Positions 27,325 through 36,091 of a DNA stretch of 64,000 nt are shown here, one piece after another. This stretch comes from a bacterium SCSIO 12643 (GTDB lineage: Bacteria; Bacteroidota; Bacteroidia; Flavobacteriales_G; Salibacteraceae): positions 3,906,001 to 3,970,000 of the forward strand of contig CP073750.1 in assembly GCA_024398135.1 (NCBI GenBank), read 5' to 3'. Under the pieces are notes generated by a model. The model did not search any database. It was not told the DNA's origin and saw only the letters and a list, made by a program, of their open reading frames with translations. Each line of letters begins with the position of its first letter. Position 1 is the stretch's first letter. The position numbers and the translations under genes are program-made.

Positions 27325-27642
27325 TTATGCAGTCATATTTTGCCCAAATTCTATAGCAGACTTTAATCTTATATAGCACATTTCCGCCAATGGCTTGTAC
27401 GAATCGCTTCGTCCAGAAATTTCAAAGTGAACAACATCATTCATAAAGCTGATGTATATATCTGACCACCTTTCTTCAATATCATTCACTCTGGGTACTC
27501 CCATCAGATCAGATACGATTTCCAAAATTCCCAAATAGAAAACTTCATCTCCCTCTAGCCCTGCTTTTCTTAGTCTTGCAGTTAACTGATTGTGTTTTAA
27601 GTCTTGTTGAATCAGGCGAACGATTAAATCTTTGTTTGTCAT
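27325..27642 (-). CDS. Hypothetical protein of the island edge
   Basis: A 105-residue soluble, helix-rich protein with no signal peptide, cysteine motif or recognised domain. It is read away from the XRE regulator and its stop codon lies inside the second 18-bp direct repeat. It is isolated, with the repeat-rich gap downstream. It could be an accessory protein of the neighbouring regulator/nuclease pair, but nothing in the sequence proves this. Confidence 0.6.
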   Translation of the reverse strand: MTNKDLIVRLIQQDLKHNQLTARLRKAGLEGDEVFYLGILEIVSDLMGVPRVNDIEERWSDIYISFMNDVVHFEISGRSDSYKPLAEMCYIRLKSAIEFGQNMTA

Positions 27643-27824
27643 ATTGAATAATTGTTTACAACTGTTATTTCATTGATTATTCTTATGCAAATCTAGGTTT
27701 AACATATGACAATTCAAAATATTTTCATTGGTTTGTTTGATAGAATAACTGTTTTAACCAATATTATCATTGCATATACCTATATTTTAGATTCTAAAGA
27801 GTTGTCTCCCCTACTGCTTTTGTC

Positions 27825-27832
27825 TAATTTTG
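27825..27832 (+). promoter_or_regulatory. Candidate -7 promoter element (TAnnTTTG) of the XRE gene
   Basis: TAATTTTG matches the Bacteroidota -7 consensus and lies four bases before the regulator's ATG; a TTG at 27802 is near the -33 position. Transcription would begin at or next to the start codon, giving a leaderless message. Confidence 0.4.
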
Positions 27833-27836
27833 GAGC

Positions 27837-28040
27837 ATGTCTGAAAGAATTAATAGAATTAAGGAAGTCCTAGTTATTAAAGGAATGAGCCAAAAAGAAT
27901 TGGCTGCCAAATTGGAGAAGAATCCAAATACTGTTACTTCAATGTGCAACAACAAATCACAACCTCATTTAAAGGATTTAAAAAGGGTTGCAGAAATTTT
28001 AGATGTAGATATTCGCGAGTTGTTAGTTCCTACTAAATAG
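27837..28040 (+). CDS. XRE/Cro-type HTH regulator (controller-protein-like)
   Basis: This 67-residue protein is essentially one lambda-repressor-like HTH (about 6-62, with G-M-S-Q-K-E-L-A-A-K and N-T-V-T-S-M-C-N-N-K). Its size and its place 12 bases before a nuclease gene resemble the C proteins that time expression of restriction enzymes. A TAnnTTTG element four bases before the ATG would give a leaderless message, as is often seen for C genes. It may instead be a generic regulator. Confidence 0.85.
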   Translation: MSERINRIKEVLVIKGMSQKELAAKLEKNPNTVTSMCNNKSQPHLKDLKRVAEILDVDIRELLVPTK

Positions 28041-28052
28041 TTGACTTATTAA

Positions 28053-29228
28053 ATGAATCGTCTTTTTTCAAATAAATATGGAACGCATTTAAATTCAGTT
28101 GACAGATCAGAGAATGATTTACAAGTTTTCATAAAAGACAATTGGAGTTCTATATTTCCAGAATTAACTTTTATTAAGGTTGAGTATACCTTGTCAGGTA
28201 ATGTTAGAAAGAAAGACCGTGATGGAAGAATTGATATACTAGCTTTCAATAGAAAAAGTAGAAAATTTGTTGTAGTTGAATTAAAAAAGGACTTTGATCG
28301 GAATATAAGAAGTCAAGCAAACGATTACAGAGACTTTATTGAGGATAACTACTTAGAAATATATATTGATGTTAAAGAAGAATTAGGAGTTAATATTCCT
28401 CAAAGCTCTAAAATTATCAAAGATGATATTGAACTTATTCTTATAGCAAAGGATTTTGCTGAAAAGGATTTAAATCGAGCGAAAAAAACAAACAACATTA
28501 CATGCATTAAATACAATTGGTTTGAATCTAAAGACGATTTGATTCTCATGTATGAATTTCTAAATAACGTCCCTAGCACTAAGACAATTAGAAATAAACC
28601 TTCTCAGACTCCCAAAATATCAGATCACTATCCTCAGTATGTTATTGCCAATATTAAATCTTTAGGTCATCCGGAAAATATGATTACTAAAATGTTGGAC
28701 CATATTCAGAAAAAAGGACAATTAACCAGAGGAGAATTAAAGCAAGCATGTGTGAAGTTGTTTGGTTACCAGAATGAGAAGTCAGGTGCTATTACTGGAA
28801 ATTTAAACACTCTAAAATATATTGGAGCTATTACCCAAACTGGAAAAGGAGATTCAAGTATTATTAAGTTTGTTTCCAGAAAAAAACCTGAGGGTTTAAT
28901 TCTCCCTAATTCCAGCATCGAACAAAAAGCAAAATTATTATCTATTAAAGCTAACGGTCGATTAATTCAAGGTTCAACCGTTCCTGAATTTTATAAATCA
29001 GCCCTAGAGTATGTTGTAGATTGTAAATTACCAATTATGGATTTGGCGCCATATCATACGAGCAAAGAGCGGTATCTTTTTTCTTTCAAACCAATACACC
29101 CAAATGGCAAAAAGTTTTTTAAAGAATTAAGCATTAATGGAATATACATTGAGACTCATAAAAGTCGATCACAAGCAATGAGTGATATGCAGAAATTATT
29201 AAAGAAACTTGGGTGTAAGGTTTCTTAG
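28053..29228 (+). CDS. PD-(D/E)XK nuclease-like protein (NucS/DUF91-like) with winged-helix domain
   Basis: The N-terminal part of this 391-residue protein has a PD-(D/E)XK core: G-R-I-D-I-L-A-F, then F-V-V-V-E-L-K-K (catalytic D and E-x-K near 62-80), preceded by the helix S-E-N-D-L-Q-V-F-I-K-D-N-W as in NucS/DUF91 nucleases. A winged-helix region follows (about 195-275: G-Q-L-T-R-G-E-L-K, then L-K-Y-I-G-A-I-T-Q-T-G-K-G). The last ~100 residues form an unknown domain with conserved-looking H-T-S-K-E-R-Y. It is the second gene after the XRE regulator. It may be a restriction endonuclease partner or a solitary defence nuclease. Confidence 0.8.
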   Translation: MNRLFSNKYGTHLNSVDRSENDLQVFIKDNWSSIFPELTFIKVEYTLSGNVRKKDRDGRIDILAFNRKSRKFVVVELKKDFDRNIRSQANDYRDFIEDNYLEIYIDVKEELGVNIPQSSKIIKDDIELILIAKDFAEKDLNRAKKTNNITCIKYNWFESKDDLILMYEFLNNVPSTKTIRNKPSQTPKISDHYPQYVIANIKSLGHPENMITKMLDHIQKKGQLTRGELKQACVKLFGYQNEKSGAITGNLNTLKYIGAITQTGKGDSSIIKFVSRKKPEGLILPNSSIEQKAKLLSIKANGRLIQGSTVPEFYKSALEYVVDCKLPIMDLAPYHTSKERYLFSFKPIHPNGKKFFKELSINGIYIETHKSRSQAMSDMQKLLKKLGCKVS

Positions 29229-29517
29229 TTATTGATTCTTACCAAATGGCTCAAATTATCCTTGTACACTTTATTCCAGGGATTAGGACCAAATTTCTTT
29301 GTTGTAACAAGGTGGTAAAGATAATCTTGAATTTGTTGCTTGGTTATTAACTATGGGCTTCTTTGGTAATAACAGCAGAGATGATTCATCTCTTTGATAT
29401 AATTCCCGATTGTGTATTTACTGTGGTTACTATATGAAAGATATTTGTGCGTGCTTTCAATTGTATTGGCATCTTTCCCTAAATAGTTTTTTTGTTTTTT
29501 TCATAGATAATTATATA
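29229..29517. other. Gap between convergent genes, possible gene remnant
   Basis: No full gene is visible. On the minus strand an open frame of about 41 codons without a start ends at 29225 and contains a W-N-K-V-Y-K-D-N-L-S-H-L-like segment. It may be the tail of a decayed gene. The rest is A+T-rich with no clear terminator. Confidence 0.35.
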
Positions 29518-30498
29518 CTACTTGGACACTTTTGAAGTATCGCTTAAAATCGAATCTAACTTGCTTTCGTATTTATTCTGAATCTTTTGAATTTTTTCGG
29601 AATTCAAAGTATTGAGGGAATCTGCAACTTTGGAAAGCTGTTCAAAGTGATCAGATTTACTTTTCTCAATTTCAGCTTTCAAGGCTTCATTTTTCTTTTG
29701 AAGATCTTTATTCTCGCCAGAATTAATCCAACTATTCAATCCCCATCCTCCTCCAAAAATAGCAGCTACAATCCCTGATAATAAGATCCATGACTTTATA
29801 TTCAAATTCTTCAAAATATCAATGGGTCTTATTGTTTCAATATCTAGAGGACCTAGATAGGGTGATGATTGAGATGTCTGATTCCGTTCTGAATTTAGTA
29901 AGGTTACTAGAAAATCAACTTTACACAAAACAGACTCTCTAACCTTATTATAGGCTCCCTTTTCAAAAGACACTCCCTCTTCATCACAACTTAAAAAGCC
30001 AGTAGGTAATTTATTTTCATTGTACTTTTTTACAAATTTTTTAAGGCTTTTATCGCTATCATTAAATTGGAACAAATATGGTATACTTTTCCTTTTTGCT
30101 GTTGGAATTTCTTTAAATTTCTTTTTTGCATCTAGTTTATTCCGGGCCTCAAATATTCTTTTGAGTTCATCTAAAATCAAACCGAGCCCATCTTCTTCTC
30201 CATAGTATATAAAATGACACTTCGATTTTTCTTTTAGGAAGGAATTAAAGTCATCTAAAACTATTTCCTCTAGATCATCAAAAATATCATTAATGTCTTC
30301 CTTTGGAATATCATGATTAGCTGATATTTTATCAATGGAAAATTCCCGGCTGTCTGTTGAATTTAGATTCTTAGCGTAAACACTTATTATCTTTTTTGAG
30401 CTACCATTGGCATCATCTACCACCATGTATGCATAATGTATAACATACGTATCCTCGGGGTTACTAAATAAAGCCGTTATTTCTACATCGCTAATCAT
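29518..30498 (-). CDS. Membrane-anchored coiled-coil protein of the methyltransferase/helicase operon
   Basis: The 326-residue protein has an uncharacterised soluble N-terminal domain (about 1-230, mixed alpha/beta), a single membrane helix near 236-254 rich in Gly and Ile, and a C-terminal coiled coil (about 262-320: L-Q-K-K-N-E-A-L-K-A-E-I-E). I recognise no family. It starts one base after the helicase stop, so it belongs to the same operon. A membrane-tethered sensor or effector is a plausible role, by inference only. Confidence 0.75.
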   Translation of the reverse strand: MISDVEITALFSNPEDTYVIHYAYMVVDDANGSSKKIISVYAKNLNSTDSREFSIDKISANHDIPKEDINDIFDDLEEIVLDDFNSFLKEKSKCHFIYYGEEDGLGLILDELKRIFEARNKLDAKKKFKEIPTAKRKSIPYLFQFNDSDKSLKKFVKKYNENKLPTGFLSCDEEGVSFEKGAYNKVRESVLCKVDFLVTLLNSERNQTSQSSPYLGPLDIETIRPIDILKNLNIKSWILLSGIVAAIFGGGWGLNSWINSGENKDLQKKNEALKAEIEKSKSDHFEQLSKVADSLNTLNSEKIQKIQNKYESKLDSILSDTSKVSK

Positions 30499-30499
30499 A

Positions 30500-33373
30500 C
30501 TATTTATTAGCTTTTGAAATTATATAGCCACTACAGAGCAGCTTTTGATCACATTCTTTACAAATAGAATACTTACAGACCTTGTCAAATTTTTTATCAC
30601 GAATATCTGTTACTACATTCCGTATTTTCCCTTCAATTGCAGTTAGATGATCTTCACTTAATTTCTTGGGTATACCACGGTCACTAACAATAACCTTTTT
30701 CTCTTTAGATTCGTCTTTGTCCTGAAGTATATATATTCTTATATAGTCAGCCTTTTGACCTGTTAATTCTCTATGTCCTAAAGCATACAGATGTAATTGT
30801 TCTTCTGTTATTTTTTTATCTTGTGCTTCATCATTCGATTTAAACTCTATAATGGTTGTTTCCATTTTCCCTTTGAAGTCTTTCTTTTTTATTAAATCGA
30901 TTCGTCCCGAAACAAAAATTCCATCTCCAAGGTTTAACTGAATATCCTTTTCAACGAATTCAATCTCATTAAATTCGCTTTGATTTTCTTCTATGTATTT
31001 TGAAACAACATCACGAGCTGATTTCTTCATTTTCTTTTTCAACTCAGGAGGTGCATATGGAAAATTTTCGTGGTTTGAAACAATATTCTCTGTATTCTCC
31101 TTTGAAATATTCTCAGAAGCAAAGGCTCTTTTATGAATCTCAGATAGTGAATCATGAATAGTTTTGCCAAACCCCATTCTCGGACTTAATGGAGAAGCAA
31201 ATCCATAAATAGAAATTAATTTAAATCTATATGAGCAATCGAAGAAGTCTTTTAAAATTGAAAAATTCAAACTAATATTATTAGTTGAATCCTTTGCTTG
31301 TGGTGATAATTCCTCAAGGTTATCAAATTTTTCACTGCTAGAAGAAATTAAAAAATCCGAATTGGTTATTTCATTTATAAAAAGTGATGGTTTTTGATAC
31401 AATCTGTTATTCAGAGCTGGAGCTCTAGAAATAAATAAATATTTTTTTGCTCTAGTAACAGCTACATAGAACAATCTTCGTTCCGCTTCATTATTATCAT
31501 CAATTCCTCTATATTTATCTGAGTTTTCGATTATATCAGCATTCAAAAATTTCCATTCAGTTACACCACCTCTCCTTTTTGATGGAAAGTAGTTTCTATT
31601 CATTCCAGGTATGAACACAACAGGAAATTCCAACCCTTTTGATTGGTGAATAGTAATTATTTGAACAGCATTTGGAGTTTTATAGGTACTATTAATCCAA
31701 CCTTCTGGATAATAATCTTTAGCAGCATGTTTTATAAAGTTCAAAAAATTAAAAAGGTAAAAAGATGAACTACCCGTCTTGTAATTTATGGATTCAAAAT
31801 CATTAATAACCTGACTAAACTTACCCAGATTATACATTATAACCTCCCCAAAAGTATTATCGTGTTTGTCTTCTGTTTTTTCAAATGTTTCTTCAGAAAT
31901 TCCTGAATTCTCTAGGAACTTCCAAAATATCTCCTGTAAGCAAAATTCCCAATACATTACAGGGCGAGATACTCCATCTTTCTTTAATATTTCTCTATCG
32001 GGATTTTCTTCTTTTAATTTTTCAATTGCTTTCGATAGTCTTTCTTGCGTAATCCTACTCTTATCAACTTCTAACCAAAGCTTTTTTAACTCGGCTTCGT
32101 CTATTTCATTGTTGAGAAACTCAAAAATTCCTAAGGATGCCTTAACCTCTTTTGAATCAAATAGCTTATTTACACCACCTGTTACGTAAGGAATGTTTTG
32201 ACTGTCTAGAACTTTCGTAATCCCCTCAGCTTTACTCCATTTTCTAATCAGTATTACAAAATCAGAATAATCTAATCCCCTATTATCATTACCGGGTTTA
32301 TCTACGAAAGCTTTTCCTCTTAAATTTTTAATGGACTCAATAATGAAGTCATTCTCTTCTTCTTCGGTGTCAAAATCGTTGTATAATATATTGTCTCTCT
32401 CATACTCATGATGACTTGAAGAAACCATTTTTTTATCAAGTCTATTTTTGTTTTTTGCAATAATACTTTGTGCTATATCAACAACACCTTCAGAACTTCT
32501 GAAGTTTTGAATGAGCTTAACCTGCTGTATTTCGGATTGTTCACTATACCTTTCCTCAAAATTTATTATATAATCGATATCACTACCTCTCCATTGATAA
32601 ATATTCTGATCATCATCTCCTACAACACAGATATTAACCTCAGAATCATGAATTAATCTAATAACATCTTCCTGGATGGGGTTAATATCCTGATACTCAT
32701 CAACAGTTAAGTACTTTATTTTGTCACAAACTTTATGAAAAAAGTCTCCTTTTAACTGTAAATGTTTCTTCGCTTCACTCATTATCATTGAGAAGTCCAG
32801 ATATCCATTCTCTTTTAATGTTGAAACGTATTTCTCTCTAGCTTCTATGACATTTTTTGGAATCCCTTTACCTGGATTTACTCTCGCTTCGCTAACAATG
32901 TTCATAATTTGTATGTACTTATCCGTATCCACGAACATCTTCATTGGTAAATCAGGCTTATCTATTTGATAAATGTCTTTCATACCAATGGTTTTGTAGT
33001 TTTTATCTACAAATAGCTTTAAGCGTATTTCATCAAGCACTGAAAATTTTTGATACTCGAATTCATGTTCTTGCAAAATTTTAAAACACCAGCCATGTAT
33101 CGTACCTATATACATTTCTGCCATCCCTTTGAGGTTATTATCAAACTCAACCTCCACTAATTCATAAATTCGATTTTTTAGCTCTCCTGCTGCTTTTTCA
33201 GTATAGGTAAAAGCAATAATATTTTCAGGCACTGCTTTTCCTGTTTTAAGAAGATTGATTATCCTTCTTGATATTACTTCGGTTTTCCCGGAACCAGCAC
33301 AAGCTATAATTTGCAAATCACTATCAAGAGTATTAAAAGCTTTTTGTTGCTCATTTGTGTAATCGATACCCAT
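30500..33373 (-). CDS. UvrD-type SF1 helicase fused to AddB-like Fe-S nuclease
   Basis: The 957-residue protein begins with a complete SF1 helicase: Walker A A-C-A-G-S-G-K-T-E near 24-32, Walker B V-D-E-Y-Q-D, G-D-D-D-Q-N-I-Y-Q-W-R-G, T-I-H-Q-S-K-G-L-E-F, and V-A-V-T-R-A-K-K. After about residue 695 comes a PD-(D/E)XK domain (G-R-I-D-L near 840, I-I-E-F-K-S, and Q-L-H-L-Y-A-L) with an AddB-type cysteine cluster: one Cys before the core (F-D-C-S-Y-R-F) and C-x2-C-x5-C near the end. It should unwind and cut DNA. It starts two bases after the methyltransferase stop codon and is followed after one base by the coiled-coil gene. Confidence 0.92.
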   Translation of the reverse strand: MGIDYTNEQQKAFNTLDSDLQIIACAGSGKTEVISRRIINLLKTGKAVPENIIAFTYTEKAAGELKNRIYELVEVEFDNNLKGMAEMYIGTIHGWCFKILQEHEFEYQKFSVLDEIRLKLFVDKNYKTIGMKDIYQIDKPDLPMKMFVDTDKYIQIMNIVSEARVNPGKGIPKNVIEAREKYVSTLKENGYLDFSMIMSEAKKHLQLKGDFFHKVCDKIKYLTVDEYQDINPIQEDVIRLIHDSEVNICVVGDDDQNIYQWRGSDIDYIINFEERYSEQSEIQQVKLIQNFRSSEGVVDIAQSIIAKNKNRLDKKMVSSSHHEYERDNILYNDFDTEEEENDFIIESIKNLRGKAFVDKPGNDNRGLDYSDFVILIRKWSKAEGITKVLDSQNIPYVTGGVNKLFDSKEVKASLGIFEFLNNEIDEAELKKLWLEVDKSRITQERLSKAIEKLKEENPDREILKKDGVSRPVMYWEFCLQEIFWKFLENSGISEETFEKTEDKHDNTFGEVIMYNLGKFSQVINDFESINYKTGSSSFYLFNFLNFIKHAAKDYYPEGWINSTYKTPNAVQIITIHQSKGLEFPVVFIPGMNRNYFPSKRRGGVTEWKFLNADIIENSDKYRGIDDNNEAERRLFYVAVTRAKKYLFISRAPALNNRLYQKPSLFINEITNSDFLISSSSEKFDNLEELSPQAKDSTNNISLNFSILKDFFDCSYRFKLISIYGFASPLSPRMGFGKTIHDSLSEIHKRAFASENISKENTENIVSNHENFPYAPPELKKKMKKSARDVVSKYIEENQSEFNEIEFVEKDIQLNLGDGIFVSGRIDLIKKKDFKGKMETTIIEFKSNDEAQDKKITEEQLHLYALGHRELTGQKADYIRIYILQDKDESKEKKVIVSDRGIPKKLSEDHLTAIEGKIRNVVTDIRDKKFDKVCKYSICKECDQKLLCSGYIISKANK

Positions 33374-33375
33374 TG

Positions 33376-34605
33376 CTAATTCTTTTGCATTACTACTATA
33401 AACTCCTTGTTCATCAGACTTACTTTTTTACCAACATTGCCAGTAGGACTATTCTGTCGAGGCATTCTTTTACCTGAAATTTTTCGGGTAAACGTATCGA
33501 TATGTTCAAACCCATAATTTTCGAAGAAATCTTTAGTAATTTGATCTGTCAAAACTGTTGTCCCTCGAACATTACGATTACTGACAACATAACATGAGAT
33601 GCCACCTGGATTCACTAATTGAGATACGTTTTTTATCGACTTTTCATAATCACTGAAAAAAGAGACAACGTCAAGAACTCTTTTGGAATCTACTTTTGAA
33701 ATCTCACTAATGTTTTCATTTAAAGCCTCACTCTTGAATTTTTTTAATCGAACAGCTCTTTGTCCTCCCATTAAGTCTTTATCCAAAGTCCTCCCATTTT
33801 CCATGAAGCCTAACCATTGATTTGCCAGGGTAGAAAATTGTCCATAAGCAACTGTAGTCGCAGAATCACCATAAGGAGGTGAAGTTACAACCATATCTAC
33901 CCCAGTATTAAAAACTTTGTTTTTTCGAACACTTCTAATTGTATTAACATTTAAAACTTTAGATACGGAATCATTTTTTCGTCCTTCTATGAATTCTATT
34001 AAACTTTTAAAATTTCTTCCTAACACAAACTCCATTCTACCATAAGGATCAGGACTAAAGTTTTTAATTTGCTCACTACTCATTTTATAAAGCTTAAACT
34101 CATTATTTCTAGTCCAAGATGTGTCTCTAATAGTTTGACTTAGTGCTACTTTGAAAAAATCTGAAATATCATTGTTTTCAATTCTATCAACATATTTTTT
34201 AATAACCGCGAGCTTTTGCTTAACATCTTTTGAAAACCAAAAATCGATTCTAGGGAAACTAGGAGCTATAATTGAATCTGCTCCATCAAACCCAAAACGA
34301 AACCTAAATAGGTATTGATCAAAATCATGTAAATGAAATTTAAGTGTTTGTATTTCTATTGGTGTCGTTTTTACCTTTGCTAATAGTCTAGCTAATGGAT
34401 TTAAATCCGAACCGACTGCATTGATACCCGCCAAATTAGCCTCAACCAATGAAGTTCCCGTTCCACAATACGGATCAAAAAGCAATTGAGCGTTTGTTCC
34501 ATAGTCAGTGATTAACTTTTTAGCAATTTGGGGTATCATCATTGCAGGATAAGTATGAAATCCATGTGTATGAGTTTTTGTGTTTTCAGATTTAAAGTCC
34601 CACAT
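33376..34605 (-). CDS. TSPPY-type DNA methyltransferase (amino-methylating)
   Basis: The protein (about 409 residues from the ATG at 34605; a TTG two codons upstream is an alternative) has SAM motif I L-L-F-D-P-Y-C-G-T-G-T-S-L near 45 and the catalytic motif T-S-P-P-Y-G-D near 240. The motif I-before-IV order and the SPPY tetrad indicate N4-cytosine or N6-adenine methylation of DNA, or a related RNA methylase. It is the first gene of the operon with the helicase-nuclease and the coiled-coil protein, which suggests self/non-self marking. Confidence 0.88.
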   Translation of the reverse strand: MWDFKSENTKTHTHGFHTYPAMMIPQIAKKLITDYGTNAQLLFDPYCGTGTSLVEANLAGINAVGSDLNPLARLLAKVKTTPIEIQTLKFHLHDFDQYLFRFRFGFDGADSIIAPSFPRIDFWFSKDVKQKLAVIKKYVDRIENNDISDFFKVALSQTIRDTSWTRNNEFKLYKMSSEQIKNFSPDPYGRMEFVLGRNFKSLIEFIEGRKNDSVSKVLNVNTIRSVRKNKVFNTGVDMVVTSPPYGDSATTVAYGQFSTLANQWLGFMENGRTLDKDLMGGQRAVRLKKFKSEALNENISEISKVDSKRVLDVVSFFSDYEKSIKNVSQLVNPGGISCYVVSNRNVRGTTVLTDQITKDFFENYGFEHIDTFTRKISGKRMPRQNSPTGNVGKKVSLMNKEFIVVMQKN

Positions 34606-34611
34606 TATCAA

Positions 34612-35060
34612 TTTGTTTTTATAATCTCAAATGTAATAATAGATCTAGTTCAGTAATTATTGGAATCAATCTAAATATTCCTAAGTTATGATTAATTGGA
34701 ATTTTTATACTTAGTACTTTTTTGATTTTTCATTTTACTTCAATCACTCAACTGTATTATTTGTTTGAGTTTTTCCTTATATACACAGTTTAACAGATTA
34801 TTACAATGGTTCTATTATTTTATTACAGAACCTTTTAAATTGTGTTACTCATTTTGTTTTCGCAAGCTATGTTAACCATGTTTAAAATCACATCCGTATA
34901 AACCCGTATTTTACTAATGTGGTAACTACGTATAAAAACCTCGCAAATCACTAATAAACAATACAAAACATCACAGACTAAAAACTAGCAACAATTAACT
35001 CAATTGAGAATGAACGTCAATTTTCTTTAGGATTAGAAAAAATGTTATGCATGATGCTTA
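34612..35060. other. A+T-rich gene-free stretch upstream of the methyltransferase operon
   Basis: About 450 bases without a credible gene, very A+T-rich, with many short runs of T. It must hold the promoter of the methyltransferase operon (reading left). I see no repeat or tRNA in it. It is the right border of the low-G+C island. Confidence 0.5.
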
Positions 35061-35066
35061 AGATTT

Positions 35067-35084
35067 AAGACCTAGAAAGGTCTT
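35067..35084 (-). terminator. Hairpin downstream of the 272-residue membrane protein gene
   Basis: AAGACCT and AGGTCTT (7 bp) form a stem with a four-base loop, about 20 bases after the gene's stop. The T-tract is poor, so it is only a possible terminator. Confidence 0.45.
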
Positions 35085-35105
35085 CTATGACATCTTCACT
35101 CTGCT

Positions 35106-35924
35106 TCAACCCTTCCAATAATAAACCACCACCTCCAAAACCGTTAATAGAACCACCAACCCACTTACCAGATAAAACGGTAACCAGATACTGGTAATCA
35201 AAGGTTTGATTTGATCTACAATCTGGATCCGAATAAACGAATTGACATCTTGAGAGGTCTTCTCGTAATCGGAATGAATCCATTGGTTAAACGCATTTTC
35301 CAATTGGTCGGGTTCTACCAAATCTTCTTGCCCTATGTATTCGAGCGATTTGGATACCGAGATAAAAATGATTGCTTTTTCAATAGACTCTAATTGGGTG
35401 ACCATTTCGGATTTTGCTCCACCCAATAATCCATTGCCCATAAAACCTAATCCATATTTTTCACTAATGGCATCTACCATTCCCTGCGCAATGGCTTCGT
35501 TCATCTCCGATACTCCACCTCCTGCAGCATACACCGTTTGTGCTGCATCAAAAACTTCCTGAATCAACTCCTCATCTTCAAAATAAACCTCCCGGCAGTA
35601 CTTTAATCCATAATCCACCCCACGTTGCACTTCGTGATCTACAATTTTCACACTCCCCAAATGCAAACTCACCGTAACACTCATCGCTATGATGGAACCG
35701 TAAAACAAGACATGTAATATCTTCACGCCCACACGGGTCAGACTGGATTCAAAACTTCGCTGAAACCCACTATATTTCCGGATCATTCTCCAGATAATGA
35801 GCACGACTACGGTACCCAAAACAAATCCAACCAAGGCATGAAGCATTAGCGTCAACGTATGCGCCATCAAAACCTGCCCCAACAAAAGCATCATTTCTGT
35901 AGAGAATTCAAAATCAATTTCCAT
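35106..35924 (-). CDS. Hypothetical membrane protein
   Basis: The 272-residue protein has membrane helices near 10-45 and 68-88 and at the C-terminus (about 243-268). The soluble loop between is rich in acidic residues and glycines (A-A-G-G-G-V-S-E-M-N-E and G-N-G-L-L-G-G). I recognise no family. It is monocistronic and its G+C content looks higher than in the island to its left, so it probably belongs to the core genome. Confidence 0.75.
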   Translation of the reverse strand: MEIDFEFSTEMMLLLGQVLMAHTLTLMLHALVGFVLGTVVVLIIWRMIRKYSGFQRSFESSLTRVGVKILHVLFYGSIIAMSVTVSLHLGSVKIVDHEVQRGVDYGLKYCREVYFEDEELIQEVFDAAQTVYAAGGGVSEMNEAIAQGMVDAISEKYGLGFMGNGLLGGAKSEMVTQLESIEKAIIFISVSKSLEYIGQEDLVEPDQLENAFNQWIHSDYEKTSQDVNSFIRIQIVDQIKPLITSIWLPFYLVSGLVVLLTVLEVVVYYWKG

Positions 35925-36091
35925 AGAGTAAAAATAACATTTTGATGGGTATGAATTTATTTCAGGAATGTCAGCAATGAAACGTTACAAAACAATCATT
36001 TTGCGACATTTTAAAGCTTTATTCTGAAATGATTTGCTGAAATACTACTTTGGCCGCGTTTTAATTCAAAAAGACAACCAAAACACAAATC

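Noticed and set aside
26673-27327. Integron attC sites
   Set aside because: The repeats begin with an ATTTAAC-like box but the matching GTTRRRY end is missing and no integrase or cassette array is seen.
35065-35283. 72-codon frame on the minus strand
   Set aside because: Overlaps the better supported membrane-protein gene in another frame and has no homology feature.
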